Origin: Snodgrassella sp. CFCC 13594
Lineage (GTDB): Bacteria; Pseudomonadota; Gammaproteobacteria; Burkholderiales; Neisseriaceae
DNA length: 64,000 nucleotides
Reading direction: 5' to 3'
NCBI RefSeq assembly: GCF_001590725.1
Contig: NZ_LQXR01000001.1
Location: 186,001 to 250,000, forward strand
How positions within the stretch are numbered: the first letter of the stretch is position 1; every line of letters begins with the position of its first letter. A program made the translations under genes and the position numbers. Below are positions 45,286 to 55,583 of this stretch, in pieces. Below the pieces are notes generated by a model, which saw nothing but the letters and a program-made list of their open reading frames with translations, searched no databases and had not been told where the DNA came from.

Positions 45286-46584
45286 ATGAAAACACAATTG
45301 GCCAGTTTGGATGCGTGGCTGCATCATTTGGAAACGGCGCACCAAGCCGGATTAATCGATATGGGTTTGCAACGGGTGGGGGCGGTACGCCAGCGCATGG
45401 GGTTGAAGCCGCGTTGCCCAGTGATTATTGTGGGCGGCACCAATGGGAAAGGATCGGTATGTGCTTTTCTAACCCAAATCTATGTGGAAGCCGGTTACCG
45501 TGTGGGGACCCTTACCAGCCCACATCTACTGCATTTTAATGAGCGCATTGCCGTGAATGGGCATCCGGCAGACGACCAAACCATTATCCGTAGCTTTGAA
45601 CGCATTGAAGCTGCTTGCGCAGAAATTTCATTGACTTATTTTGAATTCAATACCTTGGCTGCAGTGGATGTGTTTGACCATGCCAATGTCGATGTGATGG
45701 TATTAGAGGTGGGCTTGGGTGGGCGTTTGGATGCGGTGAACGTGTTTGATGTCGATGTGGCCGTAATCACCAGTGTGGATCTGGATCATCAGGCCTACTT
45801 GGGCAACACCATCGAACAAATTGCTTATGAAAAAGCGGGCATTATGCGTTCCGGTAAACCGGTAGTGTGCGGGCAGCTGCCTGTGCCCGATAGTTTGCGC
45901 CAGCATGCGGCTGATATTGATGCCGATTTATTGGTGATGGAAACCGATTTTGATGTGCAACAGTTGGCGCAACAACAATGGTCTTTCCGCTTTCACCCAC
46001 AGCAAAGCCGATTGTTTTCAGGCAGCCGCGCCCGCCACGCTTTGCCCATCCCCGCGCTGCGTGGCCGGTTTCAGCTGAGCAATGCAGCTTGTGCATTGGC
46101 TGCGGTACAATGTTTGGATAATCAATTACCGGTGGATATTGGGGCGATAAAAAGAGGCTTGACGCGGGTACACAACCCAGGCCGTTTTCAGGTGTTGCCA
46201 GGGCGCCCTTTGCGGGTTTTGGATGTGGGGCACAATCCTCATGCGGCACGCGCTTTGCGCCAAAGCATGATTGCGTTGCCATATGCCGAAAAGCGAATAG
46301 CGGTATTCAGTATACTGGCTGATAAGGACATCGATGGTGTTGTGGAGATCGTTAAAGACCAATTCGATCAATGGATGGTGGCACCTCTGCCTGTGCCACG
46401 GAGTATGACCACCAACGCATTGGTGGAAAAATTGGTGGCGCACGGGATTGATAATGTTACCGCTTATGACCATATTCAGGCAGCCTATCAGGCTGCTTTA
46501 TCGCAGGTAGGCGAAAATGATAGAATCGTGGTATTTGGTTCATTTCACACTGTGGCCGAAGTCATGGCTTTGCCACACGCTTAG
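45286..46584 (+). CDS. folC: Folylpolyglutamate / dihydrofolate synthase
   Basis: FolC makes dihydrofolate from dihydropteroate and glutamate and adds further glutamates. The P-loop VGGTNGKGSVCAFL is at about residues 49-62; LTSPHLLHFNERI, LEVGLGGRLDAVNVFD, and the C-terminal LDVGHNPHAARAL are all family motifs. Length 432 residues is normal. It heads the folC-SPOR-cvpA-purF block that is conserved in Neisseria. An exact uptake sequence lies within at 46475. Confidence 0.96.
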   Translation: MKTQLASLDAWLHHLETAHQAGLIDMGLQRVGAVRQRMGLKPRCPVIIVGGTNGKGSVCAFLTQIYVEAGYRVGTLTSPHLLHFNERIAVNGHPADDQTIIRSFERIEAACAEISLTYFEFNTLAAVDVFDHANVDVMVLEVGLGGRLDAVNVFDVDVAVITSVDLDHQAYLGNTIEQIAYEKAGIMRSGKPVVCGQLPVPDSLRQHAADIDADLLVMETDFDVQQLAQQQWSFRFHPQQSRLFSGSRARHALPIPALRGRFQLSNAACALAAVQCLDNQLPVDIGAIKRGLTRVHNPGRFQVLPGRPLRVLDVGHNPHAARALRQSMIALPYAEKRIAVFSILADKDIDGVVEIVKDQFDQWMVAPLPVPRSMTTNALVEKLVAHGIDNVTAYDHIQAAYQAALSQVGENDRIVVFGSFHTVAEVMALPHA

Positions 46585-46599
46585 GAGTAGGTCCGGTTT

Positions 46600-47613
46600 A
46601 TGAATCCGCAAGACAGTTATGATCAGTTGCGTCGCCGTAATCGTCGCCGCTTGGTAGGTGCCGTGGTGATGGTGGTGGCCGCCGGCGGTATTTTGCTGAC
46701 CGCCCTCAACCGCCAATCGGCACCGCCAGAAGCGGTGCCCACTGTGGACATTGCCGGCGTGCCTGCCGCTTCGGCGCCAACAACAGCTTCGTCTGCCAGT
46801 GCTGCATCAGCACCAGTTTTGGCTTCGGCTTCGGCGGCAGCAGCGTCGGTGCCTGCGGCCAGTATTCCTGCTGCATCGCTTGCCGGCAATAACCAAACTC
46901 CTCAAGTGGGACCAGCAACGGCACCGCTGCCTTCGCTACCGAAACCTGCCCCAAATGTTGAACATAAGTCGCTAACGGCACCTTCTGCGACAGCCAAGCA
47001 GCCCGCCGTACAAGCGCACCATACGCCCCAAACAGTACCGGTGAAGCCGCAGACACCAGAACGCAAGGCAGATACGCATTCAGCCGAAGTCAAAAAAGCA
47101 ACCGTCAAACCCGTGAGCAAACCCACTCCTACAACCCAATCTCATGATGGTAAAAAGACGGCTAATACCCATTCAGTGACAAAAAACGATAATAAAAAGC
47201 CCGCTAGACCAGCTACTCAAGATGACCAGAAAAGCAAAGTCCACCCATCGTTGACGCCCCAACAAATTCTGAAAAATCAAGCGGCGGCCGAAGTAAAGAA
47301 AGCCAAACCCGCTAGTTCAAGTAATGCAAAAAAAACCGATCCCAACGCAATCTTAAATGGGCGCTCCGCAACGGCAGCGGGCAGTGGTAAAGCGTTGATC
47401 CAAATTGGCGCCTATACCAGCGAACAACAGGCCAAAGCAATACAACAAAAATTAACAGCGGCAGGGGTATCTGCCCACATTAGCCAGAGTCAAACCAGCA
47501 AGGGTACTTTGTATCGAGTGCGCACTGGAACCTATGCCAGTCGTGCGCAAGCACAGCAAAAATTAGGCAGCATTCGTTCTCATGGTCTGGATGGCATTGT
47601 GATCGGTCAATAA
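46600..47613 (+). CDS. SPOR-domain cell-division protein (DedD/Tpc-like)
   Basis: This 337-residue protein has a short basic cytoplasmic tail, a membrane segment (residues ~18-37), a long Ala/Pro/Lys/Thr-rich linker and a C-terminal SPOR domain (about 265-337: KALIQIGAYTSEQQAKAIQQKL...YRVRTGTYASRAQAQQKL). SPOR domains bind denuded peptidoglycan at the septum. Position between folC and cvpA matches dedD in E. coli and the neisserial gene linked to cell separation. It starts 15 bases after folC and ends 1 base before cvpA. Confidence 0.9.
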   Translation: MNPQDSYDQLRRRNRRRLVGAVVMVVAAGGILLTALNRQSAPPEAVPTVDIAGVPAASAPTTASSASAASAPVLASASAAAASVPAASIPAASLAGNNQTPQVGPATAPLPSLPKPAPNVEHKSLTAPSATAKQPAVQAHHTPQTVPVKPQTPERKADTHSAEVKKATVKPVSKPTPTTQSHDGKKTANTHSVTKNDNKKPARPATQDDQKSKVHPSLTPQQILKNQAAAEVKKAKPASSSNAKKTDPNAILNGRSATAAGSGKALIQIGAYTSEQQAKAIQQKLTAAGVSAHISQSQTSKGTLYRVRTGTYASRAQAQQKLGSIRSHGLDGIVIGQ

Positions 47614-47614
47614 A

Positions 47615-48132
47615 ATGACGGTATTTGATATCTTGGCGCTGGGTGTCATCGCATTGAGCGCCGTGGTGTCGATGATGCGCGGTTTGGTGGCAGAAATAGC
47701 ATCCTTGGCTACCATGGTAGTGGCTTTTGTTTTGGCGCGAATGATGGCCGAACCTTTGGCCAATATTGCGTTTGCCATATGCAGCCGCATGCCATGGCGG
47801 TGATGCTGTCTTTCATGCTGTTGTTTGTGGCCGCATGGGTCATGCAACGGCTGTTGCGCTCTTTACTGACATCGCTATTGAGCGCATTAGGTTTGGGTGG
47901 CATTAATCGCGTGATGGGCGCCGTATTTGGGGCAGTGAAAGGCATTTTATTGGTGACCTTGGCGGTGCTGGTGTGTGCGTTTACGGATTTGCCTCATACA
48001 GACGCGTGGCAACAATCGCAAACGGCTTTTGTGTTTGAACAGTTGGCCATGTTGGCGGTGCCTTATTTGCCGCCATTCATGGCCGGAGATGTGCAATATC
48101 CGCCCGCTCAAGGGCCAATCTGGGGAAAATAA
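47615..48132 (+). CDS. cvpA: CvpA-family membrane protein (frameshifted)
   Basis: CvpA is a small inner-membrane protein with four hydrophobic segments, named for colicin V production and usually upstream of purF. The N-terminal part begins MTVFDILALGVIALSAVVSMMRGLVAE, as in the family. The frame breaks at about 47776; adding a C gives AFAHMQPHAMAVML and leads into the second half (AWVMQRLLRSLLTSLLSALGLGGINRVMGAVFGAVKG). Restored length 172 residues. Next gene purF starts after one base. Confidence 0.9.
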
Positions 48133-48133
48133 T

Positions 48134-49666
48134 ATGTGTGGTGTGTTGGGAATTGTGGCCCATGAGCCGGTGAATCAGCTTTTGTACGATGGCCTGCAAA
48201 TGTTGCAACACCGTGGTCAAGATGCAGCGGGTATTGTTACCGCTCAAGGAACAATGTTCCATATGCATAAAGGCAAAGGCATGGTGCGCGATGTATTTCG
48301 CACGCGTAATATGCGCGATTTGTTGGGTCATGCCGGCATTGCTCATGTGCGCTATCCTACGGCTGGTAATGCAGGTAGCAGCGCTGAGGCGCAACCTTTT
48401 TATGTTAATTCACCATTTGGCATTGTGTTGGCACACAACGGCAATCTCACTAATACCGATGAGCTGTATCAAAATGTGTGCTTTACCGATTTGCGACACA
48501 TCAATACCCGATCTGATTCAGAAGTCTTGTTGAATGTGTTTGCGCGAGAACTGGAAACGCAAGTAAACGATCATACCCAATTGCATCTGGATAACATCTT
48601 CAATGCCGTATCGGCGGTGCATCAACGCGTGCGTGGCGCTTATGGCGTTGTTGCCTTAATCGCTGGTTATGGCCTGTTGGCTTTTCGTGATCCATTTGGT
48701 ATTCGGCCGTTGTGTTTAGGGCAAAAACAAGAAAATGGTCACATCGACTATATTGTGGCTTCCGAATCGGTGGCTTTCCCAAGCTTGGGTTATGAATACG
48801 TGCGCGACATTGTGCCGGGCGAAGCGGTGTTTATCACCATGGATGGCAAATTATTTTCGCAACAATGTGCCGAAAATCCAAAATTAATGCCTTGCTTGTT
48901 TGAATATGTCTATTTTGCGCGCCCAGATTCGGTAATGGATGGGGTTTCTGTGTATCAGGCGCGTTTGAATATGGGGGTGACTTTGGCCGAGAAGGTGAAG
49001 CGCACCATTAATTTGGATGACATTGATGTGGTGATGCCGATTCCCGATACCAGTCGCCCCAGTGCCATGGAATTGGCTCAGCATTTGGGCAAACCGTATC
49101 GTGAAGGCTTGTTTAAAAACCGCTATATTGGTCGAACTTTTATCATGCCAGGACAGGCGGTACGCAAAAAATCGGTACGCCAAAAACTCAATCCGATGGG
49201 GTATGAGTTTCAAGGCAAAAGCGTGCTACTGGTAGACGATTCTATTGTGCGCGGTACCACCAGTCGAGAGATTGTTGAAATGGCTCGCCAGTCTGGTGCT
49301 ACTAAGGTGTATTTTGCTTCAGCAGCTCCCGCTGTTCGTTATCCGAATGTGTATGGCATTGATATGCCCACTCGTGAAGAATTGATTTCCAATGGACGCA
49401 CTGCCGAACAAGTTGCTGAAGAAATTGGCGCAGATGGCGTCATTTTCCAGGACTTGAGTGATTTACAGGCAGTGGTGAATACCTTAAATCCAAAGATTGA
49501 AGGCTTTGATTCCTCTTGCTTTGATGGCCGCTATATTACCGGCGATGTGGATGAGGCTTATTTGGAGCGTCTGTCTGTGGGCAAACAATCCACTAGAGAA
49601 GCGGCTTTTGTGGCTCCAGGCTTGGTGGATCACAGTGTGCGCGTGAGTGATGAGGACGAAGAGTAA
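48134..49666 (+). CDS. purF: Amidophosphoribosyltransferase
   Basis: PurF makes phosphoribosylamine from PRPP and glutamine, the first step of purine synthesis. The N-terminal nucleophile Cys follows Met (MCGVLGIVAHE), which fixes the start at 48134. Glutaminase motifs HRGQDAAGI and VRYPTAGNAGSSEAQP-like block are present, and the PRPP loop VLLVDDSIVRGTTS is at about residues 363-376. 510 residues. It is the last gene of the folC block. Confidence 0.97.
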   Translation: MCGVLGIVAHEPVNQLLYDGLQMLQHRGQDAAGIVTAQGTMFHMHKGKGMVRDVFRTRNMRDLLGHAGIAHVRYPTAGNAGSSAEAQPFYVNSPFGIVLAHNGNLTNTDELYQNVCFTDLRHINTRSDSEVLLNVFARELETQVNDHTQLHLDNIFNAVSAVHQRVRGAYGVVALIAGYGLLAFRDPFGIRPLCLGQKQENGHIDYIVASESVAFPSLGYEYVRDIVPGEAVFITMDGKLFSQQCAENPKLMPCLFEYVYFARPDSVMDGVSVYQARLNMGVTLAEKVKRTINLDDIDVVMPIPDTSRPSAMELAQHLGKPYREGLFKNRYIGRTFIMPGQAVRKKSVRQKLNPMGYEFQGKSVLLVDDSIVRGTTSREIVEMARQSGATKVYFASAAPAVRYPNVYGIDMPTREELISNGRTAEQVAEEIGADGVIFQDLSDLQAVVNTLNPKIEGFDSSCFDGRYITGDVDEAYLERLSVGKQSTREAAFVAPGLVDHSVRVSDEDEE

Positions 49667-49912
49667 TCTGGTGGCTGGGTTGGGTTGCCTGAATATTGAT
49701 TGGCCATGTTAGATAGATTGTTAAAAAGTTGCGCTAAAATCAGTTAAAATCATCAGAATAGAATTTGGCAAACATCGCTGTTTGGTGCTGATGGTTTGAC
49801 TTTCTATCTGTTTGGATGCTGGTTGTTTAATTGTTGCAGTATCGCTGTGGCTATTTTAAAACCCTTGCTGCCTGCAGCATAACAACATCAATAATAAAAT
49901 GAAGGATGAAAC

Positions 49913-50923
49913 ATGAAAGTATGCGTTAAACAGTCGGTATGGATGCTTACAGCATTGGCTTCTGTAGTGTTGGCGGCTTGCTCGCCTGCTGAAAAGCAAA
50001 CAGAAAGCGGCTCTGCGGCTTCAGGCAACACAGCCGTTAAAAAAGTGGCGATTACTGCCATTGTGGAACACCCTGCTTTGGATGCGGTGCGCCAAGGGGT
50101 GTTGGATGAGCTTGCGGCTGAGGGATACAAACAGGGTGAAAATTTGCAGGTGGACTTTCAAAGTGCCCAAGGTAATACCGCCACAGCAGGTCAAATTGCC
50201 AAGAAATTTGCTGGTGACAAACCCGATGTGATTGTGGCCATTGCCACGCCCAGTGCCCAGTCGGTAATTGCGGCTACTAAAACCGTGCCTGTAGTCTTTG
50301 CCGCCGTAACAGATCCGGTGGCGGCCAAATTGGTCAGCAGTTGGGCGCCTTCGAAAACCAACGTAACGGGGGTTTCAGATGAATTACCTTTGGCACCACA
50401 AATTGACTTGATGAAAAAAATTGTGCCGAATTTAAAAACAGTCGGTTATGTATACAGCCCTGGTGAAGTGAACTCAACCGTGGTTTTGGATCAGCTCAAA
50501 GGCTTGTTGGCGAAAGATGGCATCGCTGTGGCCGCGGCACCTGCACAACGGACAACAGATGTTCCTTTGGCAGCACGAAGCTTAAAGGGCAAAGCCGATT
50601 TGATTTACACCTCGCTGGACAACAACGTGGTATCAGCTTATGAATCCATGTATAAAGCAGCGAAAGAAGTCAAATTGCCATTAATTGCTTCCGATACCGA
50701 TTCGGTTAAACGCGGTGCGGTGGCGGCCTTGGGCGCCAATTACCATGAAGTGGGCGTTACCACTGGCAAGTTGGTGGCTCGCATTTTAAAAGGCGAAAAA
50801 GCAGGTGATATTGCGCCACAACGCATTCAAAAATTGGATTTGTATGTGAGCAAAAAAAATGCAACTGAGCAGGGCGCAACCTTGTCTGATGCAGTATTAA
50901 AAGAAGCCAAAGTGGTTGAATAA
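49913..50923 (+). CDS. ABC transporter substrate-binding lipoprotein, TrpX/DUF534-type
   Basis: This 336-residue lipoprotein (lipobox LAAC near residue 23) belongs to the ABC_sub_bind family (periplasmic-binding fold). Typical blocks are ITAIVEHPALDAVRQGVLDELAAEGY, KPDVIVAIATPSAQSV, and VVFAAVTDPVAAKLV. In streptococci this family forms the tryptophan importer TrpXYZ, but other members have other substrates; none is fixed here. It is first in a three-gene operon with permease and ATPase. Confidence 0.9.
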   Translation: MKVCVKQSVWMLTALASVVLAACSPAEKQTESGSAASGNTAVKKVAITAIVEHPALDAVRQGVLDELAAEGYKQGENLQVDFQSAQGNTATAGQIAKKFAGDKPDVIVAIATPSAQSVIAATKTVPVVFAAVTDPVAAKLVSSWAPSKTNVTGVSDELPLAPQIDLMKKIVPNLKTVGYVYSPGEVNSTVVLDQLKGLLAKDGIAVAAAPAQRTTDVPLAARSLKGKADLIYTSLDNNVVSAYESMYKAAKEVKLPLIASDTDSVKRGAVAALGANYHEVGVTTGKLVARILKGEKAGDIAPQRIQKLDLYVSKKNATEQGATLSDAVLKEAKVVE

Positions 50924-50943
50924 CATTTGGTGAGGGTGATCGG

Positions 50944-50984
50944 ACATCGGCAGGCTGCCTGAAAGCTTTGCCGATGTTGTTTTT
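50944..50984 (+). terminator. Intra-operon hairpin after the substrate-binding gene
   Basis: ACATCGGCA (50944-50952) pairs with TGCCGATGT (50969-50977), followed by TGTTTTTG. An exact uptake sequence (50952-50963) lies in the loop. It could stop part of the transcription after the binding protein, giving more of it than of the permease. Confidence 0.65.
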
Positions 50985-51008
50985 GTGTGATTTGTTGATG
51001 GATTGAGT

Positions 51009-51911
51009 ATGTCTTCACTTGCTCTGTTTGGTGCCTTGGAAAGCGGGCTGATTTACGCACTGGTGGCTTTGGGTGTATTGATTTCTTTCCGTATTTTGGA
51101 TTTTCCGGACTTGACTGCCGATGGGAGTTTCCCGCTTGGTGGCGCTGTTTTCGCCGTTTGTGTTTTGCATGGTGTCAATCCTTGGCTGGCTTGTTTGGCT
51201 GGCGCTGGCGCTGGTGCCTGTGCTGGCTTGGTCACCGCCTGGTTGAATGTGTCGCTGAAGATATTGCAGCTCTTGGCCAGTATTTTGGTGATGGTGGCAC
51301 TTTATTCGGTGAATTTGCGCATCATGGGCGCGCCAAATTTGCCATTGTTAAATGAGCCCAGTGTGTTCACACCGTTTTTGAGTATGGATGGCAGTAACCA
51401 ATTTTGGGTACAGCCACTGGTTATTTTGGGTTTTGTGGTGGTGGCCAAATTATTGCTGGATTGGTTTTTTTCTACCGAAGCAGGTTTATCCATGCGGGCC
51501 ACCGGTGTCAATGCCCGTATGGCGCGTGCTCAGGGGGTGCATACCTCACGCATGATTATGGTGGGCATGGCGTTGTCTAATGCATTGATTGCCTTAGCCG
51601 GTGCTTTGTTTGTACAAACCCAAGGGGGTGCCGATATCTCTATTGGTATTGGTACCATCGTGGTGGGTTTGGCCGCGGTCATTATTGGTGAAACCTTAAT
51701 ACCTGGTAAACGGTTTGTGGTCATTACCTTGGCGGTGATTGTGGGTGCGGTGTTGTATCGTGCTTTTATTGCCTTGGCCTTGGGCAGCGAAACATTGCAA
51801 AACATCGGATTCGGGCCACAAGATTTAAATTTGGTCACAGCGATTTTGGTGGTGCTGGCGTTGCGTCTGCCTGCGATTAAGGCTTATTTTAAAAGGAAAA
51901 AACAATCATGA
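51009..51911 (+). CDS. ABC transporter permease, TrpY-type
   Basis: This 300-residue permease has eight or more hydrophobic segments and resembles branched-chain-type permeases (BPD_transp_2): RILDFPDLTADGSFPLGGAVFAV near residues 27-49 and NARMARAQGVHTSRMIMVGMALSNALIALAGALF near 168-200. ATG 51009 follows GGATTGAGT; TTG at 51003 is an alternative. Overlaps the ATPase gene by four bases. Confidence 0.9.
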   Translation: MSSLALFGALESGLIYALVALGVLISFRILDFPDLTADGSFPLGGAVFAVCVLHGVNPWLACLAGAGAGACAGLVTAWLNVSLKILQLLASILVMVALYSVNLRIMGAPNLPLLNEPSVFTPFLSMDGSNQFWVQPLVILGFVVVAKLLLDWFFSTEAGLSMRATGVNARMARAQGVHTSRMIMVGMALSNALIALAGALFVQTQGGADISIGIGTIVVGLAAVIIGETLIPGKRFVVITLAVIVGAVLYRAFIALALGSETLQNIGFGPQDLNLVTAILVVLALRLPAIKAYFKRKKQS

Positions 51912-52702
51912 TGCGGGCGGATAATCTGCGGTTAACCTTTAATCCGGGTACGCCCATTGAGAATCCGGCTTTACGTGGCCTGAGTCTCAATATCAATGAA
52001 GGCGAATTTGTGACCGTGATTGGCAGTAACGGTGCCGGTAAATCCACTTTTTTGAATGCCATTAGTGGTGACACTATGGTGGATTCAGGCAAAATTGTCA
52101 TTAATGGGAAAGACGTGACTCGAGCGCCGGCATACAAACGTGCGCATTTGGTCGCTCGGGTGTTTCAGGATCCCATGGCCGGTACCTGTGAAGCCTTGAG
52201 CATAGAAGAAAACATGGCCTTGGCATTCAAACGCGGCGGTAAACGGAAATTATCTTTTGCTTTGAATGAAGCCAATCGTGCGCTGTTTCGTGAAAAGTTA
52301 GCCATTCTGGATTTGGGGTTGGAAAAACGCTTGAGTGATCGTATGGGCTTGCTTTCAGGTGGCCAGCGCCAAGCAGTGAGTTTGCTCATGGCTACGTTGC
52401 AGCCTTCTAAAATATTACTGTTGGATGAGCATACAGCGGCATTAGATCCGAAAACAGCCGCATTTGTGCTGCGTTTAACCGATCGCATTATCCAAGAAGG
52501 CAAGCTTACCGCTATGATGGTAACGCATTCTATGCAACAAGCTTTGGATCATGGTACCCGGACGGTGATGTTGCATCAGGGACAAGTGGTTTTGGATGTG
52601 TCTGGGGATGAGCGGCGCGGCATGACCGTGAGTGACTTGCTACAATTATTTGAGCGGACTCGAGGGGAAAAAGTCACGGATGATGCTTTGTTATTGAGCT
52701 AA
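51908..52702 (+). CDS. ABC transporter ATPase, TrpZ-type
   Basis: This 264-residue ABC ATPase has Walker A GSNGAGKST (about residues 38-46), signature LLSGGQRQA, Walker B ILLLDEHTAALDP (His after the catalytic Glu instead of the usual Pro), and the H-loop VTHSMQQA. Preceded by AAAAGGAAAAAAC. Third gene of the importer operon. The DEHTAALDP form is common in this subfamily. Confidence 0.92.
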   Translation: MMRADNLRLTFNPGTPIENPALRGLSLNINEGEFVTVIGSNGAGKSTFLNAISGDTMVDSGKIVINGKDVTRAPAYKRAHLVARVFQDPMAGTCEALSIEENMALAFKRGGKRKLSFALNEANRALFREKLAILDLGLEKRLSDRMGLLSGGQRQAVSLLMATLQPSKILLLDEHTAALDPKTAAFVLRLTDRIIQEGKLTAMMVTHSMQQALDHGTRTVMLHQGQVVLDVSGDERRGMTVSDLLQLFERTRGEKVTDDALLLS

Positions 52703-52718
52703 AGATATCCTGATAAAG

Positions 52719-52751
52719 AAGGGCTGCCTGAACCTGTTTCAAGCAGCCCTT
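52719..52751. terminator. Terminator between the ABC operon and uvrA
   Basis: AAGGGCTGC (52719-52727) pairs with GCAGCCCTT (52743-52751). It lies between convergent genes and includes a one-mismatch uptake sequence. Confidence 0.7.
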
Positions 52752-52755
52752 TATG

Positions 52756-55583
52756 CTATTTTTTGGCCAATATGGGTTTCAGATATTTACCGGTATAGCT
52801 TTTGCTGTTGTGGGCCACCTCCTCCGGCGTGCCCTCGGCGATAATCATGCCACCGCCATCACCGCCTTCGGGCCCCAAATCCACAATCCAGTCGGCGGTT
52901 TTAATCACGTCAAGATTGTGCTCAATGATGACGATGCTGTTGCCTTTGCCTTTAAGGCGTTGAATCACACTTAACAGCAAATCAATGTCGGCAAAATGAA
53001 GGCCAGTGGTGGGTTCATCCAAAATATATAAGGTACGGCCAGTATCTCGTTTAGAGAGTTCCAGTGCCAACTTCACCCGCTGCGCCTCACCACCAGACAA
53101 TGTGGTGGCGGATTGACCTAAGCGAACATAACCCAAACCCACGTCCATTAAAGTTTGCAACTTGCGTTTGACCACAGGAACCGCATCGAAAAATACCCGC
53201 GCCTCTTCGACGGTCATGTCCAGCACTTCACTGATGCTCTTGCCCTTGTATTGAATTTCCAAGGTTTCTCGATTGTAGCGCTTACCGTGGCACACTTCGC
53301 AGGGCACATACACATCGGGCAAAAAATGCATTTCTACTTTGATTACACCATCGCCTTGGCAGGCTTCGCAGCGGCCGCCTTTCACGTTAAACGAGAATCG
53401 GCCCACGTTGTAACCGCGTTCGCGTGACAGCGGAACCCCAGCAAACAGCTCTCGAATCGGGGTAAATAAGCCAGTATAAGTGGCGGGGTTGGAACGCGGC
53501 GTGCGGCCAATAGGGGATTGGTCGACATTGATGACTTTGTCTAACTGGTCTAAGCCCAGAATTTCATCATACGGCGCTGGTTCTTCGCTGGAGCGGTTTA
53601 ATTCGCGCGCAGTGATTTTGGCCAAGGTGTCGTTAATCAGTGTGGATTTGCCACTGCCAGAAACGCCGGTGATGCAGGTAATGAGCCCCAATGGCAAATT
53701 CAATGTGACGTTTTTCAAATTATGGCCGCAAGCCCCTTTTAAAATCAGTAAGCGCTTGGGGTCAACGGGCGTGCGCTGTGCTGGCATGGGAATGCACTTT
53801 TTGCCGCTTAAATATTGGCCGGTGATGGAGGTTTTGCAGGCCGCCACTTTGGCTGGGGTGTCAGCTACAATCACATGGCCGCCATGCTCACCAGCGCCAG
53901 GGCCCATGTCAACCACGAAATCCGCTTCTCGAATGGCGTCTTCGTCGTGTTCCACCACGATGACACTGTTGCCCAAATCACGCAAATGCTTGAGGGTGGC
54001 GAGCAATCGGTCATTGTCGCGTTGATGCAAGCCGATAGATGGCTCATCCAATACATACATCACGCCGGTGAGCCCTGAACCGATTTGGCTGGCTAAGCGA
54101 ATACGTTGCGCCTCGCCGCCGGATAATGTTTCGGCACTGCGCGACAAATTCAAATAATTTAAGCCCACGTTGATTAAAAAGCCCAAACGCTCAGTGATTT
54201 CCTTGAGAATTTTTTCGGCAATGTGCTTTTTGTTGCCATCCAATTTTAGAGCTTGGAAAAAATCCAACGTTTTGGTGAGCGGCCAAGCGCTGATTTCATG
54301 TAGAGGCTGCTGGCCCACATACACGTAGCGGGCTTCTTTGCGCAAGCGTGCACCGCCGCAGCTGGGGCACGCGCGGTGACTTTGATATTGAGTCAATTCA
54401 TCGCGTACCGTGGCCGAATCGGTTTCTCGATAGCGCCGCTCCAAATTGGGAATGATGCCCTCGAAAGCATGGCTGCGGTTGAATGTGGTGCCTTTCTCTG
54501 ATAAGTATTTAAATTCGATGGCTTCTTTTCCTGAGCCATACAAAACAATGTGTTGGATATTTTCAGGCAGCTTTTCATAAGGCATATCGATGTCAAAATC
54601 GTAATGCTTGGCCAAAGATTGGATCATCTGAAAATAAAAAGTGTTGCGTTTATCCCAGCCTTTGATGGCGCCACCGGCCAAAGACAGCTCTGGATGCACC
54701 ACCACGCGTTCTGGATCGAAGTAATTCATGCTACCCAAGCCGTCGCAAGTGGGGCAGGCACCAACGGGGTTGTTAAAGGAAAATAGCCGTGGTTCCAGTT
54801 CTTGCAGGCTGTATGAACACACCGGGCAGGCAAATTTGGCTGAAAACCAGTGCTCATGGTCGCTGTCCATTTCCAGTGCTAAGGCACGGTCATTGCCGTG
54901 GCGCAAAGCGGTTTCAAAACTTTCGGCCAGCCTTTGCTGAATATCGGGTCGCACTTTCACCCGATCAATGACCACGTCAATGTTGTGCTTGATGTTTTTT
55001 TGTAGTTTGGGGACGTCTTCTAATGGATATACTTCACCATCCACGCGCACGCGAGCAAAGCCTTGTACTTGAAGGTCGGCAAATAAATCCACAAATTCGC
55101 CTTTGCGCGGACTGCGGGTGCCAGTATCATCACGCGGGTGTCTTCCGGCAAAGCCAGTACATGATCCACCATTTGTGATACGGTTTGACTGGCCAAGGGT
55201 AAATGATGCTCGGGGCAATAGGGCGTACCCACCCGCGCGTATAAGAGACGTAAATAATCGTGGATTTCGGTGACCGTACCGACAGTGGAGCGAGGATTGT
55301 GGCTGGTGGCTTTTTGCTCAATCGAAATGGCTGGTGACAGCCCTTCAATCAAATCCACGTCGGGTTTTTCCATCATTTGTAAAAACTGGCGTGCATAGGC
55401 CGACAAGCTTTCTACATAACGACGCTGGCCTTCTGCATACAGCGTATCAAAAGCCAGCGATGACTTGCCGCTGCCAGAGAGTCCTGTCATCACCACCAGC
55501 TTATGGCGGGGAATGTCGAGGTCAACATTTTTTAAATTATGGGTGCGCGCGCCGCGAATGCGGATGGTGTCGTTGTCTGCCAT
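52756..55583 (-). CDS. uvrA: UvrABC system protein A (frameshifted)
   Basis: UvrA is the ATP-dependent damage sensor of nucleotide excision repair. The protein of about 942 residues begins [26 protein letters not shown]. It has Walker [15 protein letters not shown] near residues 34-47 and [13 protein letters not shown] in the second half, two zinc-finger regions ([17 protein letters not shown] and [14 protein letters not shown]), and signatures [18 protein letters not shown] and [15 protein letters not shown]. The frame breaks at about 55104-55113 (on the minus strand GCAGTCCGCGCAAAGG). Adding one C restores [14 protein letters not shown]. Probably sequence error. Confidence 0.95.
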
